DNA from: Exiguobacterium acetylicum
GTDB lineage: Bacteria; Bacillota; Bacilli; Exiguobacteriales; Exiguobacteriaceae
Direction: 5' to 3'
Assembly: GCF_022170825.1 (NCBI RefSeq)
Contig: NZ_CP081879.1
Coordinates: 1 to 64,000 of the forward strand
DNA: 64,000 nucleotides
This document shows positions 54,154 through 63,212 of this stretch, piece by piece. A program made the translations under genes and the position numbers. The notes beneath the pieces are model-generated. The model ran no database searches and was not told the DNA's origin. It saw nothing but the letters and a program-made list of their open reading frames with translations. Numbering within the stretch: the first letter of the stretch is position 1; each line of letters starts with the position of its first letter.

Positions 54154-56132
54154 GTCCCATCTCCTCTCTCTGATGCGAGATTCGGTCTCAACTCGATGAC
54201 GGACGATAGCATCTTCTGCATGGCGTCTATCCATTCGAACTGCCTCGTCAATTCCTCTATGTTTCTAAGGTCTGACTGACGCTTCTTTTCAGATAAGCTC
54301 GTACCGGCCTCGAGTCTCTGTACGACTTCCTCCGCCTTTCGTAGTTCCCTTATCAAATATGTCTTGAATGCATCTTCTAACGATTCGATAAATCTCGCGG
54401 CTTGTCCATACGTATCTCGGACCTTTTTACCGACGTTCTCTTGATACGTCTTGAACGACTCGTCCTTGAATGAACGCATGGAGCCCTCATAGGCCAATAT
54501 TTCATCGAACGGCCGTCTCCAAGAACCGAACAAGTTCCACGAGGCGGTTTCAGTCGCGGGTTTCAGAAGTAATCGAGCTCTCGGCATGCCATCGCTTGCT
54601 TTGTGTTCCTCAATCAGGATTTCAGGAATCTCGAACCTTGAGCGCCAGGCCGAGGTCGACGAATTCAGTTGTTGAGTACCAGGGATGTCGTTCACGAGAT
54701 GGATATACTTTTCAACATCCCGCTCGAAACGCTCACGGAACAAGGATGCGATTTCATACTCGATGCCCGTGACGGCATCGAGTTGTAGGTTCTGCAGCTC
54801 GAGATTCGCGCACTCCACTAACTCAATCATCCGAAATATGTTCGTCTTCCTCGGCACACTTTTGGCGTCTTCTATACTTCTATCGTATCTACGCAATACG
54901 GTCGCCATCCTCGATTCGAAAGGGTTCGCGGTATCCACTCTGCGATTGACGTCCAACATCGCTTTCAGATGCCCTTCTATGGCACGGGCGTAGGCGAATT
55001 CCTGCTGCGACTTCTCGATGCGTTCGTCACTTTTGAAGAAGAGGACATCCTTCTTGATGCCAGTAATTCGCTCTTCGACGTCATCATGCGCGACTCGGAG
55101 TCTTGTCTCCAAAGTTTTGAACAAACTTAAAAAGTCGACATCCCGTTCTTGAGTAGCGTACCTTTCCAACGCAGCGAATATGACTCGCTCATCGATTGAT
55201 TCATCACGAATGTTCCAATCTCTCTCTTCTTCGTCCACCTTTTTTGTTCGGAAATGCTCGTCACCCTTCTCATCTCTCCAGTGATGGTTCATGTTTGTGA
55301 GAAGTCTCGAGAACAGACCACCCTTCTTGTTCCCGTTCACCTCTGTGCTTCCAACGATGGCTTCTCCGACTTCGTTCCCCTCGTACTTCTCGACCGGGCG
55401 TTCCGTTTTCGCACTCCCGAGTACGATACGTTCCACCCTGTTCGCCGTCTGTCCAGTTCTGCCATTGATTTTTCTTGAGACAATCTCGAACGTCTCATCC
55501 TCTGCTTCCTCGTCAGTGAAGTAGATCACCTGACGTGGCACTTCCTTTCTCGGGTTCCATGATTCGAGCAAGTCGATGGAACGGATATGATTAAAATGGA
55601 TGTATCCACCGTCCATACTCCTCTTCATCGAAGTCATGTATGGTACATGACTTTCATCGGTCGTCGCGGTCTCAAACAACGACTTGAAAAGCTCTATCTT
55701 TACTTCGTCGAGATTCGTGATGACCAACGTCCGAAGGTTTGCATCCGATACCCTCTCATGGCCTAGCCCGCTCTCGTCGATTCGTAAGGACTCTACTGGA
55801 CCCTCCTTGAGTTGATTGAGGATTTCGCGAATCATCATTATCCTCTCATCGTCGTCCATTATCTCTTCGTGAAAGACGTCCACACCTTGATATCGATTAC
55901 TGATGATTTTCAGATGATCATAGTCAGTTTTCTTCCCGAGGAAACGTAAACTGAACGTCTCTTCGTTCAGTTCATCGATGAGATAATCAATCACTTCTCC
56001 GTACCATTCGTCGAACGGTTTGAACTGGAACCTCGAGAGCTTAGAGTCCTTCATCAAGTCTCTCCTCATGTAGTTGATTTTCGTAATCCTATCGTAGGGG
56101 TTATGCGACATCTCTACCATCCGCATGGACAT
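54150..56132 (-). CDS. Protein of unknown function coupled to HerA
   Basis: A 660-aa soluble protein, highly charged, which I do not recognise. Residues 1-~230 are mixed alpha/beta (FKPFDEWYGEVIDYLIDELN, HFNHIRSIDLLESWNPRKE). A charged linker lies about 240-300. The C-terminal ~350 residues are mostly long helices with coiled-coil character (VFFKSDERIEKSQQEFAYARAIE, SFKTYQENVGKKVRDTYGQA). No Walker, nuclease or methylase motif is seen. AAGGTGG precedes the chosen ATG. It follows the AddB-like gene after 81 bases and overlaps HerA by 4 nt, so equal dosage with HerA is expected. It may be a structural or loading partner of HerA, which is inference. Confidence 0.75.
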   Translation of the reverse strand: MSMRMVEMSHNPYDRITKINYMRRDLMKDSKLSRFQFKPFDEWYGEVIDYLIDELNEETFSLRFLGKKTDYDHLKIISNRYQGVDVFHEEIMDDDERIMMIREILNQLKEGPVESLRIDESGLGHERVSDANLRTLVITNLDEVKIELFKSLFETATTDESHVPYMTSMKRSMDGGYIHFNHIRSIDLLESWNPRKEVPRQVIYFTDEEAEDETFEIVSRKINGRTGQTANRVERIVLGSAKTERPVEKYEGNEVGEAIVGSTEVNGNKKGGLFSRLLTNMNHHWRDEKGDEHFRTKKVDEEERDWNIRDESIDERVIFAALERYATQERDVDFLSLFKTLETRLRVAHDDVEERITGIKKDVLFFKSDERIEKSQQEFAYARAIEGHLKAMLDVNRRVDTANPFESRMATVLRRYDRSIEDAKSVPRKTNIFRMIELVECANLELQNLQLDAVTGIEYEIASLFRERFERDVEKYIHLVNDIPGTQQLNSSTSAWRSRFEIPEILIEEHKASDGMPRARLLLKPATETASWNLFGSWRRPFDEILAYEGSMRSFKDESFKTYQENVGKKVRDTYGQAARFIESLEDAFKTYLIRELRKAEEVVQRLEAGTSLSEKKRQSDLRNIEELTRQFEWIDAMQKMLSSVIELRPNLASERGDGT

Positions 56133-56213
56133 ACCACCTTCACCTTCATCTATTTGATGACTTTTCTTTTGATGTATTTTACCCTCTCTACACATTCTAG
56201 GTTATTAAAAATT

Positions 56214-58874
56214 TTACCGGGTGTTGACATGTGCATCTCGACAAATCATTTGATAAGGACAGTATTTACAGTGTTCACTAGGGCTAGCTTTCACCTCGAC
56301 ATTATCGAAGTCTTCTGCTTGGAATTTTTTTCTGTCCTTATTTTTTTTACTTCCGAATACAGTAAGATTTTGCTGTCTATCCGGATATCTTATGCCGTCC
56401 AACCATACGTACCCTGGATCATAAGGATCTTCCGCTGATAACCAGTAAGCATCATGATGGTCCCTGCTCATTTGTTTTTCCATGTCCGTCAAATGAGGGA
56501 AGGCTCGGGATACTAAACTAAATCTAGCATCCAATGCTCCTCGTGATTTTTCCTTACCATAATGAAGCAAGTTTTCGAAGGTGAAGCCTCCGTGAAAACC
56601 TGACTCGAAGACTGGTCTGTCGTTCAAGAGAAAACTGTATAGTGCTCGTCTCTTACATCTAAGATAGGTCTCATGTTGCATGATGTGAAAGACTCTTTCA
56701 TGATAGTCAATCCTCTTGGTAGCATATCCTCCGTCTCCATCACTCGATAAAGAATCCACGCCTTCGATTTTGGGTGGACGACTCGTCTTCAATCCCATGA
56801 GCTCGAGATAATACGAAGGAGACAGACCTTTTTCTTGTCCCACCTCCTGGATGAACGAGAATTTGATATGCACGGCATGACACATCATGATGTAGAAAAG
56901 ATAGCATGCGATTTCGAACTCAAGTTCTTTTTTCATCTTCAGTTGCCGTAGATTTACATTATTTCGGAAGAGCTCGTCATAGCTTTCTTTCTTCAAGGGC
57001 CAGAGGTTAAGTGACTGTGTATAAGGAAAGGCTTTTTGATCCATCAAACAAAAATGGATGTTACGGTTTATATCGAATTGTAGCCCATCACTGTTCAACA
57101 TCGGGCTGACTACTGAATTAGTCGTGGCCCGATGTCCACCTCGCATTTCTGCAGCATATTCGTCTTCATGTGGAGTCCCTCCAAGGAAGAAGTTCAATCC
57201 TTTTAGAAGGTCTTCACGTTGCACGATTTCTATCGGACTATCTTTGAGGTCGTCCAATGCTTCACGTACTGATTCGACGATTCTCTTGTCCGCCTCTTGC
57301 GTAATATGAGGCAGTATCTCTGATTGGATATGACCATCGAGTAATTCGACATACGATTTGATATCCACCTTCCCTACCTCTTTCATCTTCCCTTCGTTAC
57401 TATTGAATAGTTTCTGATACAAAGTTTCTATCGCCTGCATCCCTTCGATGATGCCATCGATTTCCTCATCCTGTACTGAAAGATGTCCGATGGACTCGAA
57501 GGGATGGTTGTACATATGATGATCTTTCAGATTTCGTTCATTCTTCTGCCTTCTCTCGAAATCAGGGATACCGAATTCCTTCGTGAGTACTTTTCGCTGT
57601 TCCTTGATTTGTCCTAGTTCTTCATACCATTGCTCGAATGATGCATTTTTTTCAATCAATGGTGAAATTCTTCTGAGCCCGGTCAAATAGATTTTGGAGG
57701 ATTTTCCTTTCACTAGTAAGAAGCCAGAACTAAAAATCCGTTGAAGTAAGTCAGCCGTCACTTCATCAGTATTCTTGTACTCCCCATCTACGACATCATA
57801 CCTCCCTACGTTCAGGCGATGTATATCTAGCAGGAAACTACCGAACGGATATCGTGAGAGTTGAAGTTCCCGAGGACTATCTGGATCTTCCATGTATCCC
57901 TTCAATGTACCAGCCCTCGGGGATACGAGGACATGATCCTCGTCAGCGATATATTTTCTGAACTGATATAGATTGGTGAAGCGATAGATGTCTCCTTCGA
58001 CCTCATCATCGAACATACCATTCAAGATGCCTAAAAAATTCTTCGCATGAATGTTGATCGGGTAGTTATGACGGAGCGCTTTGACATGGGTCGTGTTCTT
58101 CATGTCTAAGAATTTCTCCACGGGTTCGAAGCCTCTCTCATAACCTTCTATATAGTTCACGACATGTATGACTTCAATCCACTCGCTCAATCGATCGAAA
58201 ATCATTTTCTGTATGGGCATCAGGAAGTAGAAACCATGAAGGACGATTACTTTCCTACTCCTGAACAAATGTTTTACAATATGTTTCGCTTCCGATTGTC
58301 TCTCATTATCGACTCTATTTTCCTTCCCCTTGTCTACCAGTTCTACTAAAGCATCCTCGAATACGTCGAGAGTCGTATCCGAAAATCCGTCAATCCAATC
58401 ATCGAACTTCTTGAACACCTCTAGTCGTTCCATCTCCTTGACGGCATAATAAAACGTCTGCTCTTCGTCAGAGGCAGTAGCGAGTGCGGATAGATTTCTT
58501 GATGTGATTCCACTCTCTCGAAGGAAGCGGATAGTAGAAAGGACGGTCTCTTGGTCCTTGTCTATGGCCCCATGCATCGGATGATGTCTTACTTTTTCCT
58601 CGTCCGAGAACTGATGGAGTACTTGTGAGAGGATTGTATACTGGTGGAGCTCCGTCGATGGAGCGAACCAACCATCACCGATCGTCTGAGACAGTTCAGA
58701 GAAAGAATATACTTCGTCCCCTATCCATTTACGAAAGTCATCATTATTGTTCACGATACCTTGCTTCAAAGAGTTAGTCGCGGTTATGTGTATCGCATCA
58801 CGATAAGGCGAAAACTCAGAATCTGGATGCATCAATTGATCCGCTGTCTCATAGGTGATTATCTTGTACGGCAT
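56214..58874 (-). CDS. AddB-like helicase-partner with Fe-S cluster motif
   Basis: An 886-aa protein. Its overall layout recalls AddB/RexB: a long N-terminal helicase-like region without Walker A (KVIVLHGFYFLMPIQKMIFDRL), and at the C-terminus the Cys pattern C-x2-C-x5-C (EHCKYCPYQMICRD), with an earlier Cys in TYLRCKRRALYSFLL. These four Cys match the AddB iron-sulfur cluster. Between them only ~130 residues are present and I see no D...ExK nuclease triad, so the nuclease domain seems lost or reduced. The ATG at 58874 follows GAGGAGG and overlaps the helicase gene by 26 nt. It likely forms a heterodimer with that helicase. Confidence 0.75.
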   Translation of the reverse strand: MPYKIITYETADQLMHPDSEFSPYRDAIHITATNSLKQGIVNNNDDFRKWIGDEVYSFSELSQTIGDGWFAPSTELHQYTILSQVLHQFSDEEKVRHHPMHGAIDKDQETVLSTIRFLRESGITSRNLSALATASDEEQTFYYAVKEMERLEVFKKFDDWIDGFSDTTLDVFEDALVELVDKGKENRVDNERQSEAKHIVKHLFRSRKVIVLHGFYFLMPIQKMIFDRLSEWIEVIHVVNYIEGYERGFEPVEKFLDMKNTTHVKALRHNYPINIHAKNFLGILNGMFDDEVEGDIYRFTNLYQFRKYIADEDHVLVSPRAGTLKGYMEDPDSPRELQLSRYPFGSFLLDIHRLNVGRYDVVDGEYKNTDEVTADLLQRIFSSGFLLVKGKSSKIYLTGLRRISPLIEKNASFEQWYEELGQIKEQRKVLTKEFGIPDFERRQKNERNLKDHHMYNHPFESIGHLSVQDEEIDGIIEGMQAIETLYQKLFNSNEGKMKEVGKVDIKSYVELLDGHIQSEILPHITQEADKRIVESVREALDDLKDSPIEIVQREDLLKGLNFFLGGTPHEDEYAAEMRGGHRATTNSVVSPMLNSDGLQFDINRNIHFCLMDQKAFPYTQSLNLWPLKKESYDELFRNNVNLRQLKMKKELEFEIACYLFYIMMCHAVHIKFSFIQEVGQEKGLSPSYYLELMGLKTSRPPKIEGVDSLSSDGDGGYATKRIDYHERVFHIMQHETYLRCKRRALYSFLLNDRPVFESGFHGGFTFENLLHYGKEKSRGALDARFSLVSRAFPHLTDMEKQMSRDHHDAYWLSAEDPYDPGYVWLDGIRYPDRQQNLTVFGSKKNKDRKKFQAEDFDNVEVKASPSEHCKYCPYQMICRDAHVNTR

Positions 58875-61800
58875 GTCGTGTCCTCCTCGCCATCTTGAGT
58901 AAGTCTCGCCAAGTATTAGGACGCGACCCCCATTGATTTTTGTCATCGATTCCATAAATGAACAATCGTTCCTCGGCTCTTGTCATCGCGACATATAGAA
59001 GACGAGTCTCCTCGCGAATTTGCTCAAGGTCCTCTTCGCTTTTCAGTTTTTCGTAGCCTAAAGTCTCATAGTCGAGTACAACCCGGTCATCTACATATCT
59101 TTTATATTTCCAAGCAAATTCGATTTTGCCCGAAGGAGATACGTATACGATTGTGTCCTTGATGTCCCCCTCACCTGAACGCACAATGGGATTCTTCGTA
59201 AAAGGAATCATGACGGTATCGAACTGAAGACCTTTCGCCCTATGCACAGTCAGGACACGGACGAGATTGCCATCAAAACTGTTATCGTCTAACTCCGCTT
59301 CATCAGAATCCCTATTCGTCGCGACTTGCATCTCTAGCCATTCATGAAGTGTAAGTAAATCAAGAGGTCCATCAGCGAATGTTTCGTGAATGAGCATCAT
59401 GATTTTATGGAGGTTCAGCTCGTATTGTAGCGTGTCTGCCATTGACAGACCGGCTTCTCGTAGATGTGTTTTGTAATTCGACTTGTCAATGAACGAGTCG
59501 AGCACAGAAAGTAATGGGCTGTATTTCAACCTTTCAAGTGATTTGGTCCATGATTCATGAATGGATAATTCAGTGGAAGAAGAAGAAATATAGATGTCTC
59601 TCTGAATAAGCTTCCTTTTGAAAACCGGATAGGAAGAGAGGCCTGAGAATGCGGTGGTCGAAAGGGAATAGAGTACATCTCGCTGCTCAGGATAAATCCA
59701 AGAGTTGATGAGAATCATCAAATCACGAGCCGCGTATGATTCGAACAACGTCCCGTCCATACGTACCTCAAGATTCTTGATGTCTCCATCTTTCCGAATC
59801 ATTTCTCCAATATCTCTAGCCTCTCCGTTCCTACGGACTAGAATAGCGAGGACCTTGCCTCCCTTTTCCTTATCGCCTCGAGTGATTTCGTTCAATCTAA
59901 GTTTGATTTCTTCTACGTCGATATCCTCTGATTTTAAGAACATAGTGTTTCCCGTCAGTCGCGTCTCCTTGTTCGAAACCATCCTGTCCTCCCCAGGCGG
60001 AAGTAGTTGGGAGGGACTTTCCCGCCAGACAGAAAAATGACGTTCCATTTGTTCCACGAGCAGACGGCTGGACCTGAAGTTCTCATCTAGTCGATAAGTG
60101 ACACACCGCCCTAGTTTTTTGAGGCTCATCGTTTCATCGAGGACCGTGAAGGCAGAGGAGTCCGCTCCCCTAAACCGATAGATACCTTGCTTTACATCTC
60201 CTACGGCGACGAGCCGGATGTCGGTCGCTGTGATGATACTTACGATTGATTGAATCTGCGATACGTCCGTATCTTGGAATTCGTCGACAAACAAGTAACG
60301 ATATCTATCAGACAATTCCTCGAGCGGCGCATCTGACTCATAGATTTTTTTCATGAATCTAGTCAAATCAGAAATTCCTATCACGTCATTCTCCAACTTT
60401 AACTGGTAGAGTTCTTCATCCGCCTTCATCAGGACGTCAATCACTGATTTCGTGAAATCTGATTCATCAGGATTCATAGATACGCCAGAGAAATCCTCGG
60501 AGACCACACCCTTTTGTTCGAACTTGTCCCATACGGTTTCTAGGAATTCCCTCACCTCGTAGTACCACATACCCTCGAAGGGGTTCGCTATCGATTTTTC
60601 TTGAAGTACTTCGTCGAACGTTCTTTTGACCATCCTTCTACGCTCCATCGTCATCTGAGAGACTCGAAAACCTCCTCCCAATCCAAGATGTTGACCGAAG
60701 GACGTCAGAATTTTCTTCGCGAATGAAGGTATGGTCAGGATATCCATCCGTCGCAAGTCATTGATGTGTTTCATGTACTTCGGATCGCCAGTCAATTTGA
60801 GTCTTTCGACGAGTCGCTCAGCTAGTGCTTCTTCCATATTATTGGCAGCCTCGTTCGTGAAGGTGATCATGGCAATTTGATCAAGACCATCAATCACCCC
60901 CATGTCAAGGAGATACATGATACGGGCAATGAGAGTGGTAGTTTTACCACTCCCTGCCCCGGCATTGATGGCGATGTGTTCAGTATGACTGGCATGCTCC
61001 ACGATATACTGATTGTAGTTGAACCCCTTGGATCGATGTCCGTACATCTTGAGGTAGTCCTCCTTGCCCTTGAGGCTCGTCTTACATCCATCGACAATTT
61101 GAAATGGCGTGATTCCGGGAACATCGACGGGTATGTGATGGACGATCACTCCACTCTTACGAATCTCATCAAGTTCTGAAGCATTCACTTTTCCACCGAA
61201 TACGATAGAATGTGACGCCATTGTCGTCTCCGGGGTCGCAACTGGAGTTAATACCTGTTCGGGCGGAGTCATCATCACGAACCGATCTACATCCAATTCA
61301 GGCCGTAACCTCTGATCAGGTTCATCCTGTTCATAACGGAAGAGACTCATCACTTCGTTTATGTCTTCTTGTCCATAAAGTGAAAGTGGAGATCCTCCCG
61401 CATCTTTATAGATATATCGCCCCTTCAACGGAAGAGCATGGAGAGGATATGCTAAAGTAGTGCCGGCATTGAATCGGCCGATAGTAACTATCTTGGTGTT
61501 CACATAGGTCTCATCTCCAGAGAACAATTGTAAGCCTATCGACACGCCGTTCTTCGTTATAAGTACGTCACTCTTAACCAGAATATCGTGGTCGAAACTC
61601 ATCTTCACCTCATCGAATTGTCCTGATTCTCGGAGCAGGAAGTAAAAATGTATCTCGGTCAAGAGCGACTTATATGCAATGTTAGCCTGGATTCTCGCAG
61701 AGTCTTTATCCTTCCTCGGGAAGTACTTCTCTGAAAAAGTCCTACTGTAATCATCTACAGATGGAACACGTCTTTCCTCGAGTATCCTCGTGTACAACTC

Positions 61801-61941
61801 CGTCGTGTAGAGTGGCGCGCTTCGATTGACCGTCCCCCTTAATTTGTATGGATGTGACGGTCTTATATAAGAGTTCACTAGTAGGTCATATACGTTTTTC
61901 GAACTACCGATGATTCCTAGAACTTCATTCATATCAATCAT
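58849..61941 (-). CDS. UvrD/AddA-like superfamily 1 helicase with novel N-terminal domain
   Basis: A 1030-aa protein. SF1A motifs are complete: Walker A INAGAGSGKTTTLIAR (about 325), Ia AMITFTNEAANNM, II YLFVDEFQDTD (about 552), III VAVGDVKQGIYRFRGA, V VLTVHRAKGLQFDTV, and VI LLYVAMTRAEERLFI. The first ~310 residues are not part of the helicase. They hold a segment TEIHFYFLLRESGQFDEVKM, then SDVLITKNGVSIGLQLFSGD, which could be a PD-(D/E)XK-like fold, but this is weak. The C-terminal nuclease domain of true AddA is absent. GGAGGAG precedes the ATG at 61941. It heads the coupled operon of six genes. Confidence 0.9.
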   Translation of the reverse strand: MIDMNEVLGIIGSSKNVYDLLVNSYIRPSHPYKLRGTVNRSAPLYTTELYTRILEERRVPSVDDYSRTFSEKYFPRKDKDSARIQANIAYKSLLTEIHFYFLLRESGQFDEVKMSFDHDILVKSDVLITKNGVSIGLQLFSGDETYVNTKIVTIGRFNAGTTLAYPLHALPLKGRYIYKDAGGSPLSLYGQEDINEVMSLFRYEQDEPDQRLRPELDVDRFVMMTPPEQVLTPVATPETTMASHSIVFGGKVNASELDEIRKSGVIVHHIPVDVPGITPFQIVDGCKTSLKGKEDYLKMYGHRSKGFNYNQYIVEHASHTEHIAINAGAGSGKTTTLIARIMYLLDMGVIDGLDQIAMITFTNEAANNMEEALAERLVERLKLTGDPKYMKHINDLRRMDILTIPSFAKKILTSFGQHLGLGGGFRVSQMTMERRRMVKRTFDEVLQEKSIANPFEGMWYYEVREFLETVWDKFEQKGVVSEDFSGVSMNPDESDFTKSVIDVLMKADEELYQLKLENDVIGISDLTRFMKKIYESDAPLEELSDRYRYLFVDEFQDTDVSQIQSIVSIITATDIRLVAVGDVKQGIYRFRGADSSAFTVLDETMSLKKLGRCVTYRLDENFRSSRLLVEQMERHFSVWRESPSQLLPPGEDRMVSNKETRLTGNTMFLKSEDIDVEEIKLRLNEITRGDKEKGGKVLAILVRRNGEARDIGEMIRKDGDIKNLEVRMDGTLFESYAARDLMILINSWIYPEQRDVLYSLSTTAFSGLSSYPVFKRKLIQRDIYISSSSTELSIHESWTKSLERLKYSPLLSVLDSFIDKSNYKTHLREAGLSMADTLQYELNLHKIMMLIHETFADGPLDLLTLHEWLEMQVATNRDSDEAELDDNSFDGNLVRVLTVHRAKGLQFDTVMIPFTKNPIVRSGEGDIKDTIVYVSPSGKIEFAWKYKRYVDDRVVLDYETLGYEKLKSEEDLEQIREETRLLYVAMTRAEERLFIYGIDDKNQWGSRPNTWRDLLKMARRTRHAVQDNHL

Positions 61942-62173
61942 GTTGATTTCTCCTCCTACAATATTGCTGCCCTTACGCCCAATCACATAATCAACTTCGT
62001 AGGAACGGGTACTGGGTCTATCTCTACATACAATTTTATCCTAATCAGACGAATAAGACGATTTTTTCTTGATTTACATGGGCAATATTAGAAACAATTG
62101 GATGATTCTATTCTTATGATTCGAGAATTCGATGTATGAACCTTTTCAGTAAAGATTAGGATGAACGTCAAAA

Positions 62174-62209
62174 AGCGATCCCGTGTCTTCTCGCAGGATC
62201 GCTGATTTT
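62174..62209 (-). terminator. Terminator between the EVE-led trio and the helicase operon
   Basis: AGCGATCC and GGATCGCT form an 8-bp stem. On the minus strand it is followed by TTTTTGACG. The helicase operon therefore needs its own promoter in 61942-62170, where none is clear to me. Confidence 0.75.
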
Positions 62210-62233
62210 TTAATCGTATAACATGTCTTAATT

Positions 62234-62752
62234 TTATTTTAGATTGATACGACCATCTGGACCGTCGACCCGGACACAACATGACAGTACATGCTTATTG
62301 ACCGCCATCTTCCAAGCCCCCATCCGAGAGTGCCAACTCTTCAGTTCCAAGAAGGTGGTCCAATCCATTTCGTATACTCCGGCCAACGTATAATCCTTGT
62401 TCAGACTCACGAGTATCAGATGGTCGAAGAGCTGTTCCTCTTCCTTTTCCTCCCCAGGTGCATTGAGTCCATAGAACACACCGGTCGACGTACTCGTGAC
62501 CGTCTTCACGCTATATCTCCGACCATCCTGGCTCGTCGCATCGAAGTGCTTCATGCTGATACGAGAGATTTCGAGGTCCGGGAACGATGGATTGTCACGA
62601 TACGTCTCTACTGCATAATATTCTCCGACCTCACCTACGATGTTCCGCGTGCGGACGATCCCCCTCGTCTTCATCTCTTCATACCATGCACCGTACAATC
62701 TTACCAAATCGCCATCTTCCATCCTTTTCAGACAATCAACCATGTCCTTCAT
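62234..62752 (-). CDS. PD-(D/E)XK-like protein, candidate restriction-type nuclease
   Basis: A 172-aa protein. The pattern NIVGEVGEYYAVETY, then SRISMKHFDATSQDGRRYSVKTVTS, fits the E...D...xVK layout of small PD-(D/E)XK proteins related to Mrr/DUF6998-type endonucleases. The E in VGE, the D in HFDA and the K in VKTV would be the active site. The C-terminal part (FDHLILVSLNKDYTLAGVYEMD) is typical of these proteins. AAAGGA precedes the ATG. It lies 54 bases after the 117-aa gene and ends before a terminator. Assignment is from pattern only. Confidence 0.6.
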   Translation of the reverse strand: MKDMVDCLKRMEDGDLVRLYGAWYEEMKTRGIVRTRNIVGEVGEYYAVETYRDNPSFPDLEISRISMKHFDATSQDGRRYSVKTVTSTSTGVFYGLNAPGEEKEEEQLFDHLILVSLNKDYTLAGVYEMDWTTFLELKSWHSRMGAWKMAVNKHVLSCCVRVDGPDGRINLK

Positions 62753-62806
62753 GAAGTCCAGTCCTTTCCATTTCGGTTATCTACTTCGAATATATGCTCG
62801 ATATCG

Positions 62807-63160
62807 TCAATCAATTCCATGCTCCATCTTGAAGTAGGTCTTTCCTCTAGCATGTGGATATTTCCCGAAGTACCATTCCTCTGGACGGTCCATCATGACC
62901 TTATATAGTATCTGCCCGTAAAACTTCGCGGCCTCAACGTTGTTCTTACGGCAGGCGATCCAAATCGGTTCATACAATGTCCCTCTCCAATCGCTACCCG
63001 GGATCCAACTCGAGGTGTGGACGTCACCACGGTCGATGACCCGGTTCAGCTCCTCGATGATGACTTGATAATCCTGCTGGTCGATGCTCTCCATCCGCTT
63101 CTTGAACTGTGTTTCGTAGGCCACGTGCGTTATCAATTCTCCGTCGATTGTCTTTAGCAT
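62807..63160 (-). CDS. Small protein of unknown function
   Basis: A 117-aa soluble protein with a distinctive core: TSSWIPGSDWRGTLYEPIWI, then AAKFYGQILYKVMM and EWYFGKYPHARGKTYFK. I believe similar proteins occur in other bacterial accessory regions, but cannot name the family. There is no catalytic motif I can point to. It is 52 bases downstream of the EVE-like gene and is very likely co-transcribed with it. Confidence 0.7.
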   Translation of the reverse strand: MLKTIDGELITHVAYETQFKKRMESIDQQDYQVIIEELNRVIDRGDVHTSSWIPGSDWRGTLYEPIWIACRKNNVEAAKFYGQILYKVMMDRPEEWYFGKYPHARGKTYFKMEHGID

Positions 63161-63212
63161 GTTCGCTCCTCCGCTTCCTGATTCATTAGAGTCGTGTCAC
63201 CGATTGCTTCAT

